Below the pieces are notes generated by a model. The model was given only the letters and a program-made list of their open reading frames with translations, had not been told where the DNA came from and made no database searches. The position numbers and the translations under genes were made by a program. Of a stretch of 64,000 bases of DNA, positions 56,974 to 64,000 are shown one piece after another (within the stretch, counting starts at the first letter, position 1; every line of letters begins with the position of its first letter). This DNA is from Dickeya oryzae (GTDB lineage: Bacteria > Pseudomonadota > Gammaproteobacteria > Enterobacterales > Enterobacteriaceae), in assembly GCF_009372235.1 (NCBI RefSeq), contig NZ_ML762920.1, positions 899,298-963,297 of the forward strand. Reading direction: 5' to 3'.

Positions 56974-57720
56974 TCAATGATTATTCTGCGACGGGTCCGA
57001 TGGCGTCGTTTTGGTGATAGCGCTCAGAATGCCGCGCAGAATGTTGAGCTCCTGCGTTTCAGGACGGGCACGGGTAAACAACCGGCGCAGCTTGTTCATC
57101 ACCTGTCCCTGATGGGACTGACGGATGAAACCGGTATGCAGCAGCGTTTCTTCCAGATGCTGATAAAAGCGCTCCAGATCATCTACCAGCGGATAAGGGC
57201 TCTCTTCGTGTGCCACTTCGCCCTGTTGCTGGCGGTCCAGCCAGGCGACGCGCACCTCATAAGACAGGATCTGTACAGCCATCGCCAGATTGAGCGAGCT
57301 GTATTCAGGATTAGCGGGGATCGCCACATGATAGTGGCATTTTTGCAGTTCATCATTCGTCAGCCCTACGCGTTCGCGACCGAACACGATAGCCACTGGT
57401 GCGTGCTGCGCTTCCTGAATACTGCGCACACCGCATTCGCGTGGTTCCAGCATCGGCCAGGGTAACGTGCGGGAACGGGCGCTGGTACCCACCACCAGAC
57501 CGCATCCTTCCAGCGCCTGATCAAGAGTATCAACAATAGTAGCGTTGCCAATGACATCACTGGCGCCAGCAGACAAGGAGATTGCCTGCGAATCGGGTTT
57601 GACCAGCGGATTAACCAGCCAAAGATTAGTCAGGCCCATGGTTTTCATCGCCCTGGCCGTTGACCCCATATTGCCGGTATGCGACGTCTCCACCAGCACA
57701 ATGCGTATATTCTCTAACAT
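56974..57720 (-). CDS. trmJ: tRNA Cm32/Um32 methyltransferase TrmJ
   Basis: 248 residues, SpoU (knotted) methyltransferase: [22 protein letters not shown] (in parts), [13 protein letters not shown] and the [16 protein letters not shown] motif (in parts). Methylates position 32 of tRNAs. Upstream of iscR on the same strand and divergent from suhB, the conserved enterobacterial arrangement. Confidence 0.96.
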   Translation of the reverse strand: MLENIRIVLVETSHTGNMGSTARAMKTMGLTNLWLVNPLVKPDSQAISLSAGASDVIGNATIVDTLDQALEGCGLVVGTSARSRTLPWPMLEPRECGVRSIQEAQHAPVAIVFGRERVGLTNDELQKCHYHVAIPANPEYSSLNLAMAVQILSYEVRVAWLDRQQQGEVAHEESPYPLVDDLERFYQHLEETLLHTGFIRQSHQGQVMNKLRRLFTRARPETQELNILRGILSAITKTTPSDPSQNNH

Positions 57721-57799
57721 GCGGACTCTGTCATACGAAACGGAAAACCGGCGTATGTTAACACAAACTTCTCTGTTTTCTCTTTCTCCTGCAATCTGC

Positions 57800-57805
57800 T
57801 ATACT
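57800..57805 (+). promoter_or_regulatory. suhB -10 element
   Basis: TATACT followed by a GC-rich stretch (CCGCGCCG), ~43 bp before the suhB start. No clear -35 is seen. Confidence 0.4.
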
Positions 57806-57847
57806 CCGCGCCGTTTTCTGTTCTTTAACATTCTTGTGGACGATACC

Positions 57848-58651
57848 ATGCATCCGATGCTTAACATCGCCGTGCGCGCAGCGCGCAAAGGCGGCAACTT
57901 GATTGCAAAAAACTATGAAACGCCTGACGCCGTTGAGGCCAGCCAGAAAGGCACTAACGATTTTGTCACTAACGTTGATCGCGATGCAGAGCGCCTGATT
58001 ATCGAGGTAATCCGTAAAGCCTACCCGCAGCACACCATCATTGGTGAAGAGTGCGGTGAAATGGTGGGTGAGGATCAGGACGTGCAATGGGTTATCGATC
58101 CCCTGGATGGCACGACCAACTTCATCAAACGTCTCCCCCATTTTGCTGTTTCCATCGCTGTTCGCGTCAAAGGCCGCACCGAAGTCGCGGTTGTTTACGA
58201 CCCCATGCGTAATGAACTGTTTACCGCCACTCGCGGTCAGGGCGCACAGTTAAACGGCTATCGCCTGCGCGGCGGTAACGCCCGTGATCTGGATGGCACT
58301 ATTCTTGCCACCGGGTTCCCGTTCAAACACAAGCAGCACAGCGCCAGCTACCTGCGTGTACTGGAGGCGTTGTTCAGCCAGTGCGCCGACTTCCGCCGCA
58401 CCGGTTCCGCTGCGCTCGACCTGGCCTATGTGGCAGCAGGCCGCGTAGATGGCTTTTTTGAGATCGGCCTGAAACCCTGGGATTTTGCTGGCGGCGAACT
58501 GCTGGTGCGTGAAGCTGGCGGCATCGTGACCGATTTCGTCGGCGGTCATAACTACCTTGCTTCCGGTAACATTGTTGCGGGTAACCCGCGCGTAGTGAAA
58601 TCCCTGCTGTCCACCATCCGCGACCAGTTAAGCGACGCGCTCAAGCGCTAA
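57848..58651 (+). CDS. suhB: Inositol-1-monophosphatase / NusB-associated factor SuhB
   Basis: 267 residues from ATG 57848. Metal-binding inositol-monophosphatase motifs: GEECGE, WVIDPLDGTTNF (in part) and the late WDFAGGELLVREAGG. In E. coli SuhB also joins the ribosomal RNA antitermination complex. Upstream in-frame codons cross the trmJ start and are not used. Confidence 0.97.
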   Translation: MHPMLNIAVRAARKGGNLIAKNYETPDAVEASQKGTNDFVTNVDRDAERLIIEVIRKAYPQHTIIGEECGEMVGEDQDVQWVIDPLDGTTNFIKRLPHFAVSIAVRVKGRTEVAVVYDPMRNELFTATRGQGAQLNGYRLRGGNARDLDGTILATGFPFKHKQHSASYLRVLEALFSQCADFRRTGSAALDLAYVAAGRVDGFFEIGLKPWDFAGGELLVREAGGIVTDFVGGHNYLASGNIVAGNPRVVKSLLSTIRDQLSDALKR

Positions 58652-58659
58652 CCCTTCCT

Positions 58660-58700
58660 GTGGGCATGTCATCAGCCATGCCCACGCTATGATTTTTCTC
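58660..58700 (+). terminator. suhB terminator
   Basis: GTGGGCATG pairs perfectly with CATGCCCAC; ATTTTT follows shortly after. Confidence 0.75.
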
Positions 58701-58750
58701 TGTTATTTTTCTTTACAACTCAACCCTATTGAGTAAGAGTTTAACCTTAT

Positions 58751-58769
58751 ATGATAATAATTATTAAAC
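58751..58769 (+). promoter_or_regulatory. Fur box upstream of iron transporter
   Basis: ATGATAATAATTATTAAAC matches the Fur consensus (GATAATGATAATCATTATC) well in its AT-rich hexamers; ~70 bp before the binding-protein gene. Confidence 0.65.
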
Positions 58770-58835
58770 TCATTCATTTCTCATTCAGTTGACTCAGGAT
58801 TGACCTACACACAGCGGTTAATGACAGGATAAGTT

Positions 58836-59960
58836 ATGTTAAAGAAATCATGGCGTTCTCTTTTTTTGGCTACCACACTGACCACCTCTTTTGCCAGCCT
58901 GGCCACCCAGTATCCCCTCACCGTGACCGATATCGACGGACAGCACGTCACCATCAACCAGGAACCGCAGCGCGTTGTATTGCAGGACGGGCGCGACATC
59001 ATGTCGATGGCGTTGTTAGATCGCGATAATCCGTTCCACCGACTGGTTGCCTGGAACAATCTGCCCAAGAAACAAGACACCGCCACCTGGGATCTGTTGA
59101 AGGGAAAATGGCCACAATCTGAGGGCATCCTCGACATGGGGTTCAGCGACAAAGGTGACGTGGAGCTGGAAAGTATTCTGGCTAAAAAACCAGACCTGAT
59201 GATTGCCCAACTGCGCGCCAAACCGGCACTGATGGAAAATGGTGTCATCAGCAAACTGAACGCGCTGCACATTCCGCTGGTGTTTGTGGACTATGAAATC
59301 AACCCGGCTCAAAACACCGCTCCCAGCGTTGACTTGCTTGGCAAGGTGTTAAACCGTGAAGAAAATGCCAAAGCCTATACTGATTTTTACCGCCAGCACT
59401 TTAACGATATTCAAAAAGTGACCGCCGGTATCGCCCCCAAACCCACCGTCTTTATCGAACCTATCGCTGGCAACTCTGATGCGTGTTGCTTTACTCACGC
59501 CCACAATGGCTGGGGTGGCCTGTTGGAAGCCATCGGCGCGAAAAACATCGGATCTGGTTTGCTGCCGGGAGCATCGGGTTTTGTCTCACTGGAAAAAGTG
59601 ATCAGTGAAAAACCGGATACCTACATCATGACCGGTTCCAAACGTGGTAACGGTACCAGCAAAATTTTGCCATTTGGCTATGGTGCCAGCGACAGCGATA
59701 TCCAGGAAAAAGCCAAAGCACTGCTGAGCCGTACCGGTATTGACCAGGTTCCTGCCATTAAAGCAGGTCAGGTCTATGGGATTTACCACCATTTCTATAA
59801 CCATCCGTACAACATTGTTGGTATGGAATATCTGGCCAAAGCGGTGTATCCGAAGCAGTTCAGCAATCTGAACCCGGACGAGACCTATCATTACATCGTT
59901 CGCCATTTCACCACCTTGCCTGACGACAATTTTGTGTTTGCCCGTAAACTGGCTAATTAA
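58836..59960 (+). CDS. Iron-siderophore-type ABC transporter substrate-binding protein
   Basis: 374 residues with a signal peptide (MLKKSWRSLFLATTLTTSFA in part). FepB/BtuF-like fold: VTDIDGQHVTI and PQRVVLQDGRDIMS, a long helix, then a second lobe. A Cys-Cys pair occurs in SDACCFTHAH, shared with the paralogue at 61953-63074. AGGATAAG precedes the ATG. First gene of a three-gene operon with permease and ATPase, with a Fur box upstream; a ferric chelate is the likely ligand, but which one is unknown. Confidence 0.85.
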   Translation: MLKKSWRSLFLATTLTTSFASLATQYPLTVTDIDGQHVTINQEPQRVVLQDGRDIMSMALLDRDNPFHRLVAWNNLPKKQDTATWDLLKGKWPQSEGILDMGFSDKGDVELESILAKKPDLMIAQLRAKPALMENGVISKLNALHIPLVFVDYEINPAQNTAPSVDLLGKVLNREENAKAYTDFYRQHFNDIQKVTAGIAPKPTVFIEPIAGNSDACCFTHAHNGWGGLLEAIGAKNIGSGLLPGASGFVSLEKVISEKPDTYIMTGSKRGNGTSKILPFGYGASDSDIQEKAKALLSRTGIDQVPAIKAGQVYGIYHHFYNHPYNIVGMEYLAKAVYPKQFSNLNPDETYHYIVRHFTTLPDDNFVFARKLAN

Positions 59961-59963
59961 CCC

Positions 59964-61046
59964 ATGAGTGTAACCACCGAATCCTCCATCAGCCGTGTCA
60001 ACACGGCTGAAAACAGCGCGATAACCCAGTACAACGCCGTCATCCGCCATCGGCTGGTGATCATGGCGGTGATGGCGGTCGCGATTGTGGCCTCCCTGCT
60101 GCTGGACTTTATGCTCGGCCCTTCCGGCCTGCCTCTTGATGTACTGTGGCAGACACTGACCGACCCGGCTAACGCCGATGCTGGTAGCCGGGTCATCGTC
60201 TGGGACATCCGTCTGCCCTACGCCTTAATGGCGGTGGTGGTCGGTTTGGCGCTGGGGCTGGCCGGTGCAGAAATGCAAACCATTTTGAATAACCCGCTAG
60301 CCAGCCCATTCACGCTGGGGGTTTCGTCGGCGGCGGCGTTTGGCGCGGCGCTGGCAATCGTACTGGGGATTGGTATTCCCGGCGTGCCAGCGCAATGGTT
60401 CATTTCGGCTAACGCCTTCCTGTTCGCGCTATTGGCGGCTCTGTTGTTGGATGGTATTACCCGCTGGACGAAGGTGGCGACCTCTGGCGTGGTGTTATTC
60501 GGTATAGCACTGGTATTCACGTTTAACGCGCTGGTCTCCGTTTTGCAGTTCGTCGCCAACGAAGATACGCTGCAAGGGCTGGTGTTTTGGACGATGGGTA
60601 GCCTGGCCCGCTCCTCCTGGGAGAAACTCGGTATTCTGCTGGCCGTTCTCGCTGTGGTGATGCCGCTGTCCATGATGAGTTCATGGAAGTTGACCGCACT
60701 GCGTTTAGGTGAAGATCGCGCCATCAGCTTTGGTATCAACGTACGCCGTTTGCGTCTGACGACGTTGCTGCGCATCAGTTTATTGTCGGCTCTATCGGTC
60801 GCGTTCGTCGGGCCGATTGGTTTTATCGGTCTGGTCGCCCCGCACATCGCCCGTATGATTTTCGGTGAAGACCACCGTTTTTATCTACCGGCTAGTGCCC
60901 TGACGGGGGCGTTGGTGTTGTCGCTAGCGTCAGTCGCGTCCAAAAACCTGCTGCCCGGCGTCATTATTCCGGTTGGGATTGTCACCTCGCTGGTAGGGGT
61001 TCCTTTCTTCCTGAGTATTATTCTGCGTAACCGGGGGAACGTATGA
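59964..61046 (+). CDS. FecCD-family iron ABC permease
   Basis: 360 residues, about ten membrane helices after a ~30-residue polar N-terminus. FecCD/BtuC signatures: RLPYALMAVVVGLALGLAGAEMQ (in parts), NNPLASPFTLGVSSAAAFG and GPIGFIGLVAPHIARM. Forms the inner-membrane channel. It starts 3 bp after the binding protein and ends overlapping the ATPase start. As only one permease gene is present it probably homodimerises. Confidence 0.93.
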   Translation: MSVTTESSISRVNTAENSAITQYNAVIRHRLVIMAVMAVAIVASLLLDFMLGPSGLPLDVLWQTLTDPANADAGSRVIVWDIRLPYALMAVVVGLALGLAGAEMQTILNNPLASPFTLGVSSAAAFGAALAIVLGIGIPGVPAQWFISANAFLFALLAALLLDGITRWTKVATSGVVLFGIALVFTFNALVSVLQFVANEDTLQGLVFWTMGSLARSSWEKLGILLAVLAVVMPLSMMSSWKLTALRLGEDRAISFGINVRRLRLTTLLRISLLSALSVAFVGPIGFIGLVAPHIARMIFGEDHRFYLPASALTGALVLSLASVASKNLLPGVIIPVGIVTSLVGVPFFLSIILRNRGNV

Positions 61047-61834
61047 GTCACAATGGGTTGTCGATTTCACGGTTTTCTGCCGGTTACTCCAAACGAAACA
61101 TCATTAACGACCTGTCGGTGCCACTCCTGCCACGCGGTAAAATAACGGTATTGTTGGGGCCAAATGGTAGCGGTAAATCGACACTGCTGCGCGCGTTGGC
61201 CGGTTTAGGACAGGCGCAAGGCGACCTGTTACTGGATGACGTCAACCTGATGCAGTTACCTTTCGCCAAACGGGCGGAAAAAGTGGTGTATCTGCCGCAA
61301 TCATTGCCCGCAGGCGTACATCTCCATGTACTGGAATCGATTATCGTCGCTCAGCGTGCATCCGGCGGACTGCATCACAGCAGTCACGAAGATGAAGTGC
61401 TGGCGCTGCTCAGGCAACTGGGTATTTCGCATCTGGCAATGAGCTATCTGGATCAACTCTCTGGTGGTCAGAAACAGCTGGTCGGGCTGGCACAATCGCT
61501 GATCCGCCAGCCTTCACTGCTATTGCTTGATGAACCACTCAGCGCATTGGATCTCAATTACCAGTATCACGTCATGGACCTGGTCCGCCAGGAAACCCGT
61601 AAGCGAAATATTGTGACGGTAGTCGTCGTACACGACATTAATATCGCGCTGCGTCATGGCGACCATGTGTTGATGCTCAAAGACGGCAAACTGATCGCAG
61701 ACGGCGAACCCGCTAACGTGATCAGTGAAGACAGTCTGGCTCAGGTGTATGGCGTGCGTGGCCGCATTGAACGCTGCTCGCGCGGTATTCCACAAGTGAT
61801 GATCGACGGGCTGGTCACTGAACCACGGCTGTGA
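61043..61834 (+). CDS. Iron ABC transporter ATP-binding protein
   Basis: 263 residues. Walker A GPNGSGKST, signature LSGGQKQLV, Walker B LLLLDEPLSALD and the switch His in VVVHDIN. FepC/FecE-like. ATGA overlap with the permease. It should power import with the adjacent permease; the second binding protein on the other strand could share the same channel. Confidence 0.95.
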   Translation: MSHNGLSISRFSAGYSKRNIINDLSVPLLPRGKITVLLGPNGSGKSTLLRALAGLGQAQGDLLLDDVNLMQLPFAKRAEKVVYLPQSLPAGVHLHVLESIIVAQRASGGLHHSSHEDEVLALLRQLGISHLAMSYLDQLSGGQKQLVGLAQSLIRQPSLLLLDEPLSALDLNYQYHVMDLVRQETRKRNIVTVVVVHDINIALRHGDHVLMLKDGKLIADGEPANVISEDSLAQVYGVRGRIERCSRGIPQVMIDGLVTEPRL

Positions 61835-61874
61835 AATTCCCGCTGCAAACCTGCTAATCCGTCTAATAAGCACT

Positions 61875-61914
61875 GAAAAAAGCCCCGAACAGTTACTGGT
61901 TCAGGGCTTTTTTA
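61875..61914. terminator. Bidirectional terminator between convergent iron genes
   Basis: AAAAAAGCCC-GAAC and GTTC-GGGCTTTTTT pair around AGTTACTG with a small mismatch. A-run and T-run on both sides suit the ATPase gene and the convergent binding-protein gene. Confidence 0.85.
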
Positions 61915-61952
61915 TTGAGCTATCAGCCGCCCGTGAAGGCGGCAGTCGTCTG

Positions 61953-63074
61953 TCAGGATTTCGCCGGTAGCGTCACCCAATAACCAGGCTGATACGGCAG
62001 CGGCAGGAATTTCTCATGGAAGGTACGGAAGGTCGCATCGGGATCGATATCTTTAAATAAATCCGGATGCAGCCACTTCGCTATCACCTGAATTGCGACA
62101 AACTGATACGGGCTGTCATAAAACTGATGCCAGATGGCATGCGCCTTACCGTTGGTGGCCACTGGCAAGGTTTTAAATGCAGGGCGTTCCATCAGTTTCT
62201 GCAAACGCTGCAACGCCTGTGACTTGTCAGCTCCGGGGCCAACACCGACCCAACCGTTGGCGGTATTGTAGTTTTTCCAGTTAGCGCCGGTGACGATCAC
62301 CACATCCGGGCGCGCGCTGATGATCTGCTCCGGGTTTAGCGTACCGAATGTACCTGGAATAATACCTTTAGCGATATTCACGCCACCGGCGGCTTCCACC
62401 ATTTTTCCGAAGTTCTCATTGCCGAATGACATGCAGCACTCTTCGTCATACCCACCTGCGCGATCGATCATAACTTTCGGGCGAGGCCCCTGATACTGTT
62501 TAAGGCGTTCGGTCACGACATCAATCTGCTGACGACGGAATTGGATAATGGCCTCAGCACGCTCTGGTTTCCTCAGCAGTTGCCCCATGATGCGAATGCT
62601 TTTTTCTGCGTTTTCAAAAGGCTTTTCCCGAAAGTCGATGAAGACCACCGGGATGCCCAACCCGCCGAGCTTTTCAATCAGCTTAGCCTCATCGGTCGCC
62701 GCTTTCGCTTCCAGATTCATCAGCACCAAATCCGGCTTCAGATTCACGGCTTGTTCTACGTTGAACGTACCGTCTTTAGCTCCGCCGAAGGTTGGCAAGT
62801 GCTTAATCTGCGGATACTTCTTCTCATAAGCCAGATAGCCATCGTAGTCTGCTTTCGGCAAATCATCCCGCCAGCCGACCACGCGCTGGAATGGTGCATC
62901 GGTATCAAAAGCCGCCAGCAGATAAATCTGCCGCCCTTCCCCCAAAATCACCCGTTTGACTTCAGATTTGATCTCAACGGTTCTGCCGCTAACATCTTCA
63001 ATCACTATCGGTGCCGCCCTGACGGCCGACGCCAACCCCAATACCATGCCAACAGCACACAACCACTTTTTCAT
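61953..63074 (-). CDS. Second iron-siderophore-type substrate-binding protein
   Basis: 373 residues with signal peptide (VGMVLGLASAVRA). Same family as 58836-59960: VIEDVSGRTVEI, KRVILGEGRQIYLLAAFD, DAPFQRVVGWRDDLP, and the Cys-Cys pair in DEECCMSFGNENFG. It stands alone behind its own Fur-like site and convergent with the transporter operon. It may offer the permease a different ferric chelate. Confidence 0.85.
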   Translation of the reverse strand: MKKWLCAVGMVLGLASAVRAAPIVIEDVSGRTVEIKSEVKRVILGEGRQIYLLAAFDTDAPFQRVVGWRDDLPKADYDGYLAYEKKYPQIKHLPTFGGAKDGTFNVEQAVNLKPDLVLMNLEAKAATDEAKLIEKLGGLGIPVVFIDFREKPFENAEKSIRIMGQLLRKPERAEAIIQFRRQQIDVVTERLKQYQGPRPKVMIDRAGGYDEECCMSFGNENFGKMVEAAGGVNIAKGIIPGTFGTLNPEQIISARPDVVIVTGANWKNYNTANGWVGVGPGADKSQALQRLQKLMERPAFKTLPVATNGKAHAIWHQFYDSPYQFVAIQVIAKWLHPDLFKDIDPDATFRTFHEKFLPLPYQPGYWVTLPAKS

Positions 63075-63099
63075 TCTGCTATTCCCTGATCACCCAATG

Positions 63100-63120
63100 G
63101 ATAATGAGACTGATTATCAT
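63100..63120 (-). promoter_or_regulatory. Fur box upstream of second binding protein
   Basis: On the minus strand TGATAATCAGTCTCATTATC is a good Fur-type inverted repeat, ~25-45 bp before the start. Confidence 0.65.
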
Positions 63121-63370
63121 TCAATGAAATAATAAAGTTGCCTCAGCTTGGGAGCAATATTTTTCACAGGAAAAGAACAGGATAAGTCGCTATATGGACA
63201 GGAAATGAACAGAAGATGCAGGCAGACAACATAGCGCGGTATCAACGCTCCTTCTGCTTTACAAAATAGCAGTGCTGCTTAACGCACAGAATGTTAGGAA
63301 ACTGAGCGTTAGGGAACTGCTATTTGGAAAACTGTGGGCCAGATGACGATGCGAAGGGAGATAACGGTAC

Positions 63371-64000
63371 TTACCCCATCAATGGCCGGATGCCGCCCAT
63401 AACATCGGGTTGACTGGTGAGATAAAGCACAATACCGGCAAAGGTCAGCATCATGCCACCGGCTAGCGATAAGGCCGACCAGAGAAAGGGTTGCCAGCGG
63501 GAAGGTGTCCCATCACGGCTTAAACGCTCCAGTTGACGACGGCAGAACAATACCGCCACACCTAACAGCGAAACTGTCAGCGCCGTTCCTAGCGCCATGG
63601 TCAACGCAGAGATCACACCCCAGACAAACACATCCAGCACTTTGGCGAATAACAACACCAGGATCGCACCAGAACACGGGCGCATTCCCATCGCCAATAC
63701 GACCATCAGGCGGGTTCGCCAGCCATCACTGTGGTTTAACGTGTCTGCCGACGGCACATGCTGATGGCCGCACCCGCAATGCGCGTCATGCTGATGGCGT
63801 GTGACAGGCGGTGTCAGCCGACGCCCCGGCGCCGGTGCGTTCAGCGGCGTTAATGCGTGAATTCGCGGTTTAGACTGGGGGAACAACACCGTCAGCAGGC
63901 GTCGAAACGCACGCAGACACAGCCATCCCCCAAGCCCTGTCACTAACACAAAGCTGAGTTTTTCCATCCAGAAACTGCTGAGATGCAAAGTCCGGCTGGA
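63371..64000 (-). CDS. NicO-family nickel/cobalt transporter, 5' partial
   Basis: The frame stays open to the window edge, so the N-terminus is missing. The visible ~209 residues have hydrophobic segments, a His/Cys-rich cytoplasmic loop (RHQHDAHCGCGHQH), then LAMGMRPCSGAILVLLFA and MALGTALTVSLLGV, typical of RcnA/NicO-type transporters. Whether it imports or exports nickel or cobalt cannot be decided. The ~295 bp between it and the binding-protein gene hold the Fur box and nothing else I can support. Confidence 0.8.
   Translation of the reverse strand, partial: SSRTLHLSSFWMEKLSFVLVTGLGGWLCLRAFRRLLTVLFPQSKPRIHALTPLNAPAPGRRLTPPVTRHQHDAHCGCGHQHVPSADTLNHSDGWRTRLMVVLAMGMRPCSGAILVLLFAKVLDVFVWGVISALTMALGTALTVSLLGVAVLFCRRQLERLSRDGTPSRWQPFLWSALSLAGGMMLTFAGIVLYLTSQPDVMGGIRPLMG

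Overview
The window is a piece of an enterobacterial chromosome, most likely Dickeya or a close Pectobacteriaceae relative. The reasons are the gamma-enterobacterial gene order guaAB / xseA / der-bamB-yfgM-hisS-ispG-rodZ-pilW-rlmN-ndk / sseA-sseB-pepB / iscX-fdx-hscBA-iscAUSR / trmJ / suhB, a protealysin-type M4 protease with its emfourin inhibitor, and Fur-type sites at iron transporter genes. The genus is inferred from gene content and order, not from any search.

Region 1 (1-2.1 kb): two overlapping response-regulator genes, REC-HDOD (cut by the window edge) and REC with a degenerate HD-GYP domain. Region 2 (2.2-9.2 kb): a MerR regulator followed by a seven-gene, translationally coupled cluster for membrane lipid modification (NTF2-like, SDR, FAD oxidoreductase, DUF1365, cyclopropane-fatty-acid-synthase-like methyltransferase, DUF3833 lipoprotein, DUF523/DUF1722). 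A long inverted repeat lies in front of it. Region 3 (9.4-13 kb): a CynT-type carbonic anhydrase, a GDSL autotransporter esterase with a shortened active-site region, an Rhs relic and a thioesterase.

Region 4 (about 13.2-31.2 kb) is an integrated genomic island in the 3' end of guaA. It has ~145 bp imperfect direct repeats carrying the guaA end and terminator, and a P4-type integrase. Its backbone joins plasmid parts. There is an IncQ-like repA-repC pair with three 21-bp iterons and a strong hairpin. There is also an IncP (RP4)-like oriT with traJ, and trbJ, trbK and trbL, but no relaxase, coupling protein or other trb genes. At least three exact copies (plus one near copy) of the IncP KorB operator TTTAGCSGCTAAA occur, with no korB. 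I read it as a mobilizable satellite that uses, and may listen to, an IncP-like helper plasmid. Its cargo includes a four-gene SIR2-HerA-KTSC-nuclease operon (an extended form of the known SIR2-HerA antiphage pair), a RelB-type antitoxin with a frameshifted RelE, a VbhA/HTH fusion, and an AT-rich HNH nuclease + DUF5677-like pair.

Region 5 (31.2-58.7 kb) is conserved core genome: GMP synthesis, exonuclease VII, ribosome and outer-membrane assembly, isoprenoid and tRNA functions, and the complete isc iron-sulfur cluster operon with an IscR-type operator upstream of iscR. Region 6 (58.7-64 kb): a siderophore-type iron ABC transporter with two related binding proteins, each behind a Fur-like box, and the start-truncated end of a NicO-type nickel/cobalt transporter.
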